Source of the DNA: a virus | Direction: 5' to 3' (one strand) | Virus record (IMG/VR): IMGVR_UViG_3300050821_000536 | Span: 1-45,371 of that record | Length of the DNA stretch: 45,371 bases | Part shown: positions 33,538 through 40,886 of the stretch, in pieces | Numbering within the stretch: the first letter of the stretch is position 1 | Layout of the letters: every line of letters starts with the position of its first letter | The notes under the pieces: generated by a model | The model's database searches: none | Told to the model about the DNA's origin: nothing | The model's input: only the letters and a program-made list of their open reading frames with translations | Position numbers and translations under genes: made by a program

Positions 33538-34366
33538 ACAAAAATTCACAGGTCTTAACTTTGACGCTTCCACGGTTGCGCCATCGCAAGCATTGGAGCC
33601 AATCCCCGCCGATTGGTATACCGTTATGATTAGTGACGGTGAAGTTAAGCCAACTAACGACGGGACAGGAACACGGTTTAACTTTGAGTTGACCGTCATG
33701 GAAGGGCCGTTCAAAGGTCGCAAGATTTTTGACGGTCTGAACATCAAAAACAATTCTGCGAAGGCACAGGAAATCGCGCATCAACAGTTGTCCGCTATCT
33801 GTCATGCCACACAAACCATTCGCATCCAAAATTGCCAAGAACTGTTTAACAAACCGTTTGCCTGCAAAGTCGGCTTTGAAGGCGCACGCAAGGACGAAAC
33901 AACGGGTCAAACGTATGACGCACGCAACACATTCAAGGGATGCAAGCCAATTGGTGCGCAACCTTCAGTTGGCGCTTCGCCTGCATCTAATGCTACGCCC
34001 GGCCCTGTAGCAGCCAGCGGCGCAACGCCCCCTTGGGCCACTAAAGCACCCGGTGCCGCCGCGCCTGTGTCAACGCCCGCCGCTGCTCCAATTGCCCCGG
34101 CACCTGCCAAGCCCGCTGCGCCAAAATCGCCTGCCAAGCCAAAGAAGGAACGCAAATTCTTTGTCTTTTTCAGTGATACCGAAATGCCTTTGAAGACCGA
34201 AACAGAAGTTGCCGACATGCTCACCAAGGGAATGCCGCCAACCAATCTGCTCTGTCTTGAAGGTACCGAGGATTGGAAGGAAGCCAATACGTTTGGTATT
34301 ACTTCTTCCGCCCCGGCTGCTGCCACCCCTGCGGGCGCACCCGTTGCCCCGCCTTGGGCGCGTTAA
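33530..34366 (+). CDS. DUF669 SSB-like protein with added GYF-like domain, 278 aa
   Basis: Residues 1-140 match DUF669, an OB-fold-like phage family thought to bind single-stranded DNA (PADWYTVMISDGEVKPT, then GPFKGRKIFDGLNI). Residues 141-205 are an Ala/Pro linker. Residues 206-257 look like a GYF_2-type domain (KFFVFFSDTEMPLKTETEVA, then LEGTEDWKEANTF). The motif PPWA occurs twice, before the linker and at the very end (PPWAR), where SSBs carry their protein-binding tip. The partner is probably the Sak4-like ATPase encoded just upstream. A strong terminator follows. Confidence 0.78.
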   Translation: MSEQKFTGLNFDASTVAPSQALEPIPADWYTVMISDGEVKPTNDGTGTRFNFELTVMEGPFKGRKIFDGLNIKNNSAKAQEIAHQQLSAICHATQTIRIQNCQELFNKPFACKVGFEGARKDETTGQTYDARNTFKGCKPIGAQPSVGASPASNATPGPVAASGATPPWATKAPGAAAPVSTPAAAPIAPAPAKPAAPKSPAKPKKERKFFVFFSDTEMPLKTETEVADMLTKGMPPTNLLCLEGTEDWKEANTFGITSSAPAAATPAGAPVAPPWAR

Positions 34367-34379
34367 TAACTAACCGCCT

Positions 34380-34428
34380 ATCATGCCGCCCGCTTTGTGG
34401 TCTTTGCCGGGCGGCATGATTTCTTTTT
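34380..34428 (+). terminator. terminator after the DUF669 gene
   Basis: A perfect 13-bp stem (ATCATGCCGCCCG at 34380-34392 with CGGGCGGCATGAT at 34408-34420), a 15-base loop and the T-rich tail TTCTTTTT. It ends the first rightward gene group or reduces transcription beyond it. Confidence 0.9.
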
Positions 34429-34452
34429 CTATATACTTTAACCAGCTTAACT

Positions 34453-34701
34453 ATGGCTACTGCCTCACATCCTTCTTATCTTGCCAGCGAAATTGCAGAG
34501 GTTATAAAAAATGACCCTGTTGCTGCCAAACAAATCAAAGAATATTTTCGAGGAAATGAACTGATTGAATTGCTTGATGTTCTTCCTCCGCTTGAAACCG
34601 AATACCCTGAAGACGATGAACCAAAAGCACTTCAAGCAATTCAATATTGTGTTGATGTTGTTCCTCTTCACCAAATTCTAAAAGCTTACAACAAACGCTA
34701 A
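34453..34701 (+). CDS. small acidic hypothetical protein, 82 aa
   Basis: An acidic, helical protein (ASEIAEVIKNDPVAAKQIKE, then PPLETEYPEDDEPKAL) just after a terminator. The ATG is preceded by AACCAGCTTAACT. No family was recognised. A one-base gap separates it from the following membrane peptide gene. Confidence 0.65.
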   Translation: MATASHPSYLASEIAEVIKNDPVAAKQIKEYFRGNELIELLDVLPPLETEYPEDDEPKALQAIQYCVDVVPLHQILKAYNKR

Positions 34702-34702
34702 C

Positions 34703-34864
34703 ATGCGCACCATTCGCTTCTACTTCTGTTGGTTACTTGCCACAGTTTTTGCCCTTCCTGCCGTTGCGGTAATTTGTGTTGCCCTGACGCTTCTAATTAT
34801 ATTGGGAACACCTTTTGCCGTGTGGTTGGGATTGGCAGAAATGCGCCGCCATCAAATCAAATGA
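34703..34864 (+). CDS. 53-aa membrane peptide
   Basis: A short frame with a basic N-terminus and a long hydrophobic stretch (LLATVFALPAVAVICVALTL continuing for about 20 residues), probably one or two membrane helices, and a basic end (MRRHQIK). The ATG lies one base after the previous stop, and its TGA overlaps the ATG of the Cas4-like gene. Function unknown, possibly membrane alteration during infection. Confidence 0.65.
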   Translation: MRTIRFYFCWLLATVFALPAVAVICVALTLLIILGTPFAVWLGLAEMRRHQIK

Positions 34865-35706
34865 CACCTGCCGTTCAAACACTCGCTGCAATCAATGCCC
34901 GCCTTGTGGCAGCACAAGAAAGCAGCTTCCGCGCACATTTAGGCGCTTCTGTCATAGGTCAAAAATGTGCGCGGAAGCTCTATTATATGTTTCATTGGGT
35001 CAAGGAAGTGAAACATGAAGCGCAATTGCTGCGATTGTTTGAACGCGGGCAGCTAGAGGAAAAACGTTTTGTAACCATGCTTCGTTCCATCGGCTGCGAA
35101 GTGTGGGAAGTTGATGACAAGGGTAAGCAACGGCGTATATCAGATTGCGGCGGTCACTTCGGTGGCTCCCTTGACGGAGTGGCACGCGGTTTGCCTGACT
35201 TGCCCAAGGACACAGTATTTTTAACCGAGTTCAAAACACATGGCGCAAAGTCCTTTGCCAAGCTGAAAGAAATGGGTTTGATCGGTGCAAAATGGGAACA
35301 TTTTGTTCAGATGCAAATTTATATGTTCAAGATGGATTTGCCATTTGGTCTTTATTGCGCCGTCTGCAAAGATACCGATGAACTGTTTCTTGAAATTGTT
35401 CAATTGGACAAACAGGAAGCTTTAAAAAATCTAACCAAAGCTAATAAAATAATCTTTGCCACTAAACCGCTTGAACGCATCAGCGAAAGTCCGGCTTGGT
35501 ATGAATGTAAATATTGCGAATTTGACCACATTTGTCATAGAGGCGGTAAAGTCGATAAAAATTGCCGCACCTGCAAGTTTGCGGAAGCTGCTGAAGACGG
35601 CTCTTGGTTGTGTCATTGGCACAATAAAAGTTTAAATGAAAAAGACCAACGCGCTGGTTGTTCAAATTATTTTGTTCACGCAAACTTTGATGGACGCCAA
35701 GCATGA
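34861..35706 (+). CDS. Cas4/RecB-like PD-(D/E)XK exonuclease with zinc cysteines, 281 aa
   Basis: A nuclease with catalytic residues Asp105 (GGSLDGVA), Glu123 and Lys125 (LTEFKTH) and the downstream helix Gln150 (FVQMQIYMF). Cys36 (QKCARKLYY) plus CKYC and Cys225 could hold an iron-sulfur or zinc site as in Cas4/AddB. A second group (CRTC, Cys251, Cys267) adds another possible metal site. A longer upstream reading frame exists, but the ATG at 34861 overlaps the previous stop and starts the conserved part. Likely role: end processing for recombination with Sak4. It overlaps the helicase gene. Confidence 0.85.
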   Translation: MTPAVQTLAAINARLVAAQESSFRAHLGASVIGQKCARKLYYMFHWVKEVKHEAQLLRLFERGQLEEKRFVTMLRSIGCEVWEVDDKGKQRRISDCGGHFGGSLDGVARGLPDLPKDTVFLTEFKTHGAKSFAKLKEMGLIGAKWEHFVQMQIYMFKMDLPFGLYCAVCKDTDELFLEIVQLDKQEALKNLTKANKIIFATKPLERISESPAWYECKYCEFDHICHRGGKVDKNCRTCKFAEAAEDGSWLCHWHNKSLNEKDQRAGCSNYFVHANFDGRQA

Positions 35707-37379
35707 AACAGGCTTTTCAAATTAGGTATTATCAGGAAGAAGCGGTGCTTTCGATTTATGAATATTTCCAAAAGCAAACCGGCAATCCAATTGTAGCAAT
35801 GCCCACAGGCACAGGCAAAAGCATCGTCATTGGTGAATTTGTGCGCAGCGTAATGACTTTCTTTCCCGGTCAACGGATAATGAAGTTAACCCATGTCAAG
35901 GAACTGATAGAGCAAAATTATTTGAAGCTCATTCAGATTTGGCCGACTGCCCCGGCGGGTATATATAGTGCGGGTTTGAATCGGCGGGAAATCCGGCCCA
36001 TCACATTCGCAGGCATTGGCAGCGTTGCCAAGAAACCGGACGTATTCGGCCATGTGGATATATTGATGATTGACGAAGCGCACCTTGTCAGTTCCAAGGA
36101 AGAAACTAATTATCAAAGCTTCATAAACGGTTTAAAAAATATAAATCCCAAAATCAAAGTTGTTGGATTCACGGCAACCCCCTATCGCTTGGGTCAAGGA
36201 ATGTTAACCAACGAAGGCGGCTTGTTCACTGATATTTGCTATGACTTGACGGGACGCGAAGCTTTCAACCGCCTGATTGCTGAAGGGTTTATTTCACCAT
36301 TAATTCCCCGCCGAACCAAAACGGAAATCGACATTTCCGATGTTCATTTGGTCGGCGGGGAGTTCAATCAAAATGAGCTTCAAGAAGCTGTTGACCGTCA
36401 GGATGTGACGACGCTGGCAATTGATGAAATGATTGAACTTGGTGAAGACAGAAAACATTGGCTTGTTTTTGCCACCGGTATTACTCACGCGGAGCACGTT
36501 GCCGGAATGCTTTGCGAACGCGGCATTCCTTCCGCCGTTGTACATAGTAAATTGCCCGGTGAACAAAGGGACAATGTTATAAGGATGTTCAAGCGCGGAG
36601 AACTTCGCGCCGTGGTTAACAACAATGTTTTGACGACTGGCTTTGATTTTCCCGGCATTGATCTTATTGGGATGTTGCGACCCACAACTTCGCCCGGCTT
36701 GTGGGTACAAATGTTAGGTCGTGGTACTCGCCCATGTGAAGGAAAGAACAACTGTCTTGTGTTGGATTTCGCGGGCAATACCTGCCGACTTGGGCCAATC
36801 AACGACCCTGTCATTCCAAGGCAGCGCGGCAAGAACGGTGGCGGCATTGCGCCCGTTAAACTTTGTGAAGCCTGCGGCACTTATAACCATGCAAGTGTAC
36901 GCTTCTGTTGTTCCTGTGGCGCTGAATTTCCCAAGGAAATCAAACTTGCACCGCAAGCTTCCAACATGGAATTGATTGCCGGGAAAGAACCGCAAATTGA
37001 AGTTTTTGCCGTTGATTCAATCGACTATCACAAACACAAACCGCGGGACAGCAAACCGATTTCCTTGAAAGTTTCCTATCACTGTGGAATGCGGCAGTTC
37101 AGCGAATGGGTTTGTTTTGAGCATGAAGGTTTCGCGCTTCACAAGGCACATGATTGGTGGAAAATAAGAACTAATTGGGAGGAAGAAGGCGGTTTAATTC
37201 CCCAAACTGTTGACGAAGCTTTAGACCAAATTGAAAATATTGGGGTGCCAACACATATCAGAGTTTGGGTCAACAATAAACATCCCCGAATCATGGCAAC
37301 CGATTTCACAGACACGGCATTTGGTGCACAAAAGCCCGGCCTTCCAAGGGAGAAAGTTGAAGAAGATGTTCCATTTTAA
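35703..37379 (+). CDS. SF2 DEAH-box helicase with zinc ribbon, 558 aa
   Basis: A superfamily 2 helicase with Walker A MPTGTGKS (33-40), DEAH (124-127), motif III FTATP (156-160) and motif VI QMLGRGTRP (336-344). A four-cysteine zinc ribbon follows (CEAC 388-391 and CCSC 402-405), then a C-terminal domain of about 150 residues with unknown role. Similar phage proteins remodel branched DNA or act with recombination nucleases. The gene overlaps the Cas4-like gene (ATGA), suggesting a joint function. Confidence 0.88.
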   Translation: MKQAFQIRYYQEEAVLSIYEYFQKQTGNPIVAMPTGTGKSIVIGEFVRSVMTFFPGQRIMKLTHVKELIEQNYLKLIQIWPTAPAGIYSAGLNRREIRPITFAGIGSVAKKPDVFGHVDILMIDEAHLVSSKEETNYQSFINGLKNINPKIKVVGFTATPYRLGQGMLTNEGGLFTDICYDLTGREAFNRLIAEGFISPLIPRRTKTEIDISDVHLVGGEFNQNELQEAVDRQDVTTLAIDEMIELGEDRKHWLVFATGITHAEHVAGMLCERGIPSAVVHSKLPGEQRDNVIRMFKRGELRAVVNNNVLTTGFDFPGIDLIGMLRPTTSPGLWVQMLGRGTRPCEGKNNCLVLDFAGNTCRLGPINDPVIPRQRGKNGGGIAPVKLCEACGTYNHASVRFCCSCGAEFPKEIKLAPQASNMELIAGKEPQIEVFAVDSIDYHKHKPRDSKPISLKVSYHCGMRQFSEWVCFEHEGFALHKAHDWWKIRTNWEEEGGLIPQTVDEALDQIENIGVPTHIRVWVNNKHPRIMATDFTDTAFGAQKPGLPREKVEEDVPF

Positions 37380-37398
37380 ACCCCTAGTTGGCAAGTAT

Positions 37399-37411
37399 TT
37401 CGGGCTTGCCC
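37399..37411 (+). promoter_or_regulatory. TTCGGGCTTGCCC element, copy 1
   Basis: Lies 20 bases after the helicase stop. It contains a small hairpin, CGGG-CTTG-CCCG. The same 13 bases recur at 43869-43881, also just after a stop and before a new gene. Further downstream here TTGCAC and TATCTT with 16-base spacing could be a promoter for the basic protein gene. Role unknown. Confidence 0.4.
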
Positions 37412-37504
37412 GTATTTTTACGGTAAATAAGGCTTGCACCCTATCTGTGTCACCGTATCTTGGCGGCTCTGATTCGTTAACCGAAAACAAAACCACAAAA
37501 CAAC

Positions 37505-37909
37505 ATGAAACGCAAAAGCAAGAAATCCGCTGTAAAGAAATCCGGCATCAAGGGCAATCGCCCCGGTGCCATTATCAAGAATGGTGTCGTGCATCCTCGC
37601 GACCCCAAGAAAACCACTGGCCATCTGTGGGCCATTGTGGATTCCCTGAAGTCCAAGCTGTCCCGCGTGCCCACACGCGCAGAGGTGTTGGAAGCCGCTG
37701 GCAAGGCCAAGCTGAAGCCCGGCATGGCTTCAACCCAATATGGCTATTGGCGCAGGTTTCACGGCATCACTGGCCGTCTGACTGCTCCCAAGGCTGCGAA
37801 GGCCAAGGCCGTCAAAGCGCCCAAAGCACCGAAGGCTCCGAAAGCGCCCAAGGCTCCCAAGCCGCCCGCGCCACCGAAGCCGCCCGCCCCGCCCGTTGCC
37901 GCTTCGTAA
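37505..37909 (+). CDS. basic DNA-binding-like protein with KAP repeats, 134 aa
   Basis: A strongly basic protein. The N-terminus is Lys-rich (MKRKSKKSAVKKSG). The middle (about 40-85) is a small helical domain (PTRAEVLEAAGKAKLKPGM, then YGYWRRFHGI), possibly a winged-helix or WH2-like DNA-binding domain. The tail is a run of Lys-Ala-Pro repeats (KAPKAPKAPK) ending in Pro-rich blocks, similar to histone H1 tails. It may condense or mark phage DNA. A strong terminator follows. Confidence 0.65.
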   Translation: MKRKSKKSAVKKSGIKGNRPGAIIKNGVVHPRDPKKTTGHLWAIVDSLKSKLSRVPTRAEVLEAAGKAKLKPGMASTQYGYWRRFHGITGRLTAPKAAKAKAVKAPKAPKAPKAPKAPKPPAPPKPPAPPVAAS

Positions 37910-37932
37910 CTGAACTTCTGGAAACACTGAAC

Positions 37933-37965
37933 CCCGCGCTGCTCCCTTGGCAGCGCGGGTTTTTT
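37933..37965 (+). terminator. terminator before the 7-deazaguanine cassette
   Basis: A perfect 10-bp stem (CCCGCGCTGC at 37933-37942 with GCAGCGCGGG at 37950-37959), a 7-base loop and six T. It is only 13 bases before the queE start, so the cassette is expressed by read-through or from an internal promoter. This could adjust the amount of modification enzymes. Confidence 0.92.
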
Positions 37966-37978
37966 GTACCCTAAATTT

Positions 37979-38677
37979 ATGAACCTAAATAATCAAAAAC
38001 CTGAACGCCACATTCACAGGGCAGACGGCTCCCTTGAAGTGCATCACATCTTTCCAACGATACAGGGCGAAGGGCCGTTTGCAGGTATGCCCGCTATCTT
38101 CGTCCGCTTGACTGGCTGTAATCTTCAATGTCCCTTCTGTGATACCGAATACACAGAGCACAGAATTTTAACGCTGCCTGAATTGATAGTTATCAGAATC
38201 TATGGCGCGACCGCTTGTGCCAAATGGTCAAATCATAGAAAGTTGCCCATAATCGTTATTACAGGCGGGGAACCTTTCCGGCAAAATCTTGTTCCCCTTG
38301 TCACTTATCTTTCAGAAATCGGTTATCAAATACAAATTGAGACCAATGGAACTTTTGAAGTTCCTCAAATTGTATTTGATAAAGCAACGATTGTTTGCAG
38401 TCCCAAAATTGGACTTTCACCAAAACTAAAAGCGCACATCTTCAAATATGTCCTGCAAGCCGGATATATCGGTGAAGACGGCTTGCCCACATTCACGCTA
38501 GGCAATGTCAAAGCGCCCGTTGCCCGGCCACCTGAAGGCGCGGAAATCCTGATTCAACCTTTGGATGAACAGGACGCCATGAAGAACGCAGCCAACTTGG
38601 AAGCCTGTGTTCAAAGCAGTTTCAAATTCGGTTACCGCGTAGGCATCCAAATGCATAAACTATTAAACCTTGGATAA
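37979..38677 (+). CDS. queE: QueE, 7-carboxy-7-deazaguanine synthase, 232 aa
   Basis: A radical SAM enzyme that turns 6-carboxy-tetrahydropterin into CDG. Family features are IFPTIQGEGPFAG near 24-36, the cluster CNLQCPFC (Cys47, Cys51, Cys54, the radical SAM C-x3-C-x2-C spacing), ITGGEP (94-99), an ETNGT motif and the end RVGIQMHKLLNLG typical of QueE. The ATG at 37979 is preferred to a TTG 15 bases earlier that overlaps the terminator. It is followed one base later by queD. Confidence 0.95.
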   Translation: MNLNNQKPERHIHRADGSLEVHHIFPTIQGEGPFAGMPAIFVRLTGCNLQCPFCDTEYTEHRILTLPELIVIRIYGATACAKWSNHRKLPIIVITGGEPFRQNLVPLVTYLSEIGYQIQIETNGTFEVPQIVFDKATIVCSPKIGLSPKLKAHIFKYVLQAGYIGEDGLPTFTLGNVKAPVARPPEGAEILIQPLDEQDAMKNAANLEACVQSSFKFGYRVGIQMHKLLNLG

Positions 38678-38678
38678 A

Positions 38679-39134
38679 ATGTATACCTGTACCAAAAAAT
38701 ATATAGACATTCCGTTTGCCCATCGGCAACACAATCATAAAGGGCATTGCCGCTTGATTCATGGCCACAATTGGTCTTTTGAATTTGTTTTTGTAGCCAA
38801 AAAACTTGACGAATGCGGCTTTGTAATGGATTTCGGTTCTTTAAAATGGATAAAGGAATGGTTAGAATTAACTTTTGACCATAAACTTGTTTTAAATAAA
38901 GACGACCCGGCTTTAAGCTATTTGGAAAATAGCTTAATTAGACAAGCTTGCTTGCTCCCCGGTCCATTTGCTGAAATTACAAAGGTTCCAAATTGTGGTG
39001 CGGAAGGCTTGGCGCAATATGTCTTTGAACAAATAAATAAAGAATTAACCAATTTATCAAAACGTGTTACAATTCAATCTTTAACCGTTTACGAAGACAG
39101 CAAAAATTCTGCAACTTATTCTATCAATGTCTAA
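38679..39134 (+). CDS. queD: QueD, 6-carboxy-tetrahydropterin synthase, 151 aa
   Basis: Belongs to the 6-pyruvoyl-tetrahydropterin synthase family and makes 6-carboxy-tetrahydropterin from dihydroneopterin triphosphate. Zinc ligands His15, His28 and His30 (FAHRQ, then HGHNW) and the catalytic Cys24 (HCRLIHGH) are in place, with Asp67-His68 (TFDHKLVLN) and Glu139 (VYEDS). The ATG at 38679 lies one base after the queE stop. An in-frame TTG earlier is unlikely. Its stop overlaps folE. Confidence 0.93.
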   Translation: MYTCTKKYIDIPFAHRQHNHKGHCRLIHGHNWSFEFVFVAKKLDECGFVMDFGSLKWIKEWLELTFDHKLVLNKDDPALSYLENSLIRQACLLPGPFAEITKVPNCGAEGLAQYVFEQINKELTNLSKRVTIQSLTVYEDSKNSATYSINV

Positions 39135-39798
39135 TCAAACCATAAGAGAAATTCAGCGGCGCTTTCAGGAAGACGGCATTGCTTTCAAAGCCAATGATAA
39201 TATTGCGCAGCACCTTTTAGAAGGTGAAATGGAAGCAATTGAAAACGAGGTTGAGAACTGCATTGAAGATTTGCTTCAAGCCCTTATTATCGACACCCAA
39301 AGCGACCACAATACCTTTGATACACCAAAACGCATGGCAAAGATGTTTTGCCATGAAATCTTCAAGGGTCGCTTTGAAAAAGTGCCAAAGTTAACCGAGT
39401 TTCCCAATGTCAAGAAACTTGATGAAATGTATTGCACCGGCCCTATCACTATACGTTCAACCTGTGCCCATCATTTCTGCCCCATTGTGGGCAAGGCTTG
39501 GATTGGCGTAATACCCGGGGAAACTATCATTGGTCTTTCCAAGTTCAACCGGGTTGTCGATTGGATTGCTTCGCGTCCGCAAATTCAAGAAGAACTGGTT
39601 GTTCAAATTGCAGACTATATTGAAAGGGAAATGAAGCCGTTAGGTTTGGCTGTTGTTATAGAGGCAACTCACTTCTGCATGACATGGCGCGGAGTCAAGG
39701 AACCTGACACAGCAACAATGACCACGAGTGTAATGCGTGGCAGCTTCAAGGATAAGCCCGCGACTCGCGCCGAATTTCTTACCCTTATAAAGCGGTGA
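39127..39798 (+). CDS. folE: GTP cyclohydrolase I, 223 aa
   Basis: Makes dihydroneopterin triphosphate from GTP, the first step to 7-deazaguanines. Zinc ligands Cys113 and His116 (STCAHHFCPIVG) and Cys184 (THFCMTWRGV) are present, with the substrate-binding run GLSKFNRVVDWIASRPQIQ and the end MRGSF. It overlaps queD by eight bases and dpdA by four, showing one operon. Length is normal for the family. Confidence 0.95.
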   Translation: MSNQTIREIQRRFQEDGIAFKANDNIAQHLLEGEMEAIENEVENCIEDLLQALIIDTQSDHNTFDTPKRMAKMFCHEIFKGRFEKVPKLTEFPNVKKLDEMYCTGPITIRSTCAHHFCPIVGKAWIGVIPGETIIGLSKFNRVVDWIASRPQIQEELVVQIADYIEREMKPLGLAVVIEATHFCMTWRGVKEPDTATMTTSVMRGSFKDKPATRAEFLTLIKR

Positions 39799-40703
39799 AA
39801 ATATACATGGCCGGGCTTTATACGAACGGGACAGGCGACCGCCAAGGACGCCTGTTTAATGAGTTGATGAATGACCACGAACGCAATGTGGTCAATAACG
39901 TCAAGTATCTGCTTGAATCTTATCACTATATTAAAGGTGACAATAAAATTGAAGTGATAGAACGCGACAAAGCTCGCGTGTTCTTGGACAGCGGCGCTTT
40001 TTCCGCTTTCACCCTTGGCAAGACAATAGACCTAAATGCTTACTGTGATTTCATCCACAAGCATCTTGACTGCATTGAACAGCCTGCGGTGCTTGATGCC
40101 ATCGGTGACGCCTTCAAGACATATCAGAATCAAACCTTAATGGAACAGCGCGGCATTCGCCCAATTCCGTGTTTTCACTTCGGTGAGGATGAACGCTACA
40201 TGGAACATTACATGGCCAATTATGATTACATTGCCCTTGGTGGCGTGGCCTTGGCGGGAAGCATGGCTATTGTCAAATGGTTGGATAGACTGTTTGAAAA
40301 ATACATTTGCGGAAGTGATGGAATACCAAAGGTCAAGATTCACGGCTTCGCCATTACTTCAGTTCCCCTGATGCTGCGTTATCCTTGGTATAGCGTTGAT
40401 TCTTCCATGTGGGTGCAAGCTGCCTTTCGTGGTGAAATCCTAGTTCCTGAAATTGGCCGTGTGGCCATATCCAACAACAGCCCGACCCGCAAGGAAGACG
40501 GCGGAAAACATATTGCCACACTGTCAGAGATTGAGCGCCAAGCCGTGCTAGGCCACATAGAGAAGCGGGGTTTTGACGCTGCCCGGCTTTGGGGCGTCTA
40601 TATATCCCGTTGGGTTTTCAATTTAGCTATATTCAATGAAATGAACATTGAATGGGAGAATAAAGTTAAGCACTTTCAGGCAGAGCAAATTTCTATATTT
40701 TAA
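39795..40703 (+). CDS. dpdA: DpdA-like DNA-guanine transglycosylase, 302 aa
   Basis: A relative of tRNA-guanine transglycosylase that swaps guanine in DNA for a 7-deazaguanine base. Typical motifs are FLDSGAFSAF (Asp65 region), the segment ALGGVALAG near 147-155, and HGFAITSVPLMLRYPWYSVD (183-202) with the probable nucleophile Asp202. The start is GTG overlapping the folE stop; an ATG 12 bases on is an alternative. Together with queE-queD-folE it forms a DNA modification cassette as in other phages. The target sequence is not predictable here. Confidence 0.9.
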   Translation: MKIYMAGLYTNGTGDRQGRLFNELMNDHERNVVNNVKYLLESYHYIKGDNKIEVIERDKARVFLDSGAFSAFTLGKTIDLNAYCDFIHKHLDCIEQPAVLDAIGDAFKTYQNQTLMEQRGIRPIPCFHFGEDERYMEHYMANYDYIALGGVALAGSMAIVKWLDRLFEKYICGSDGIPKVKIHGFAITSVPLMLRYPWYSVDSSMWVQAAFRGEILVPEIGRVAISNNSPTRKEDGGKHIATLSEIERQAVLGHIEKRGFDAARLWGVYISRWVFNLAIFNEMNIEWENKVKHFQAEQISIF

Positions 40704-40706
40704 CCC

Positions 40707-40883
40707 ATGAAAATATCAAAACTGATAGATGCTTTGAAAAAAGCTTACATTATAAACGGTGACATTGACGTTGTTCAAAATGACCCATTGTTTACAACTG
40801 TTCAAGGTATAGTTTGTGAACCTGAAGGTTTTCATAAAAGGCCACCTACTAAAACCACAAAATCAGTTGTTAGGATATTTTAA
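40707..40883 (+). CDS. small hypothetical protein, 58 aa
   Basis: A short Lys/Ile/Val-rich protein (MKISKLIDALKKAYIINGD) that begins three bases after the dpdA stop. The bases around its start, ATATTTTAACCCATGAA, are repeated exactly before the next gene. No family was recognised. Confidence 0.6.
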   Translation: MKISKLIDALKKAYIINGDIDVVQNDPLFTTVQGIVCEPEGFHKRPPTKTTKSVVRIF

Positions 40884-40886
40884 CCC

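Noticed and set aside
34861-35706. Cas4 as part of a CRISPR system
   Set aside because: No repeat-spacer array or other cas genes are present, and the gene is coupled to phage recombination genes.
37231-37974. 247-codon plus-strand frame overlapping the helicase end, the basic protein gene and the terminator
   Set aside because: It runs antiphase through two well-supported genes and a terminator and has no domain. It is open only because of codon bias.
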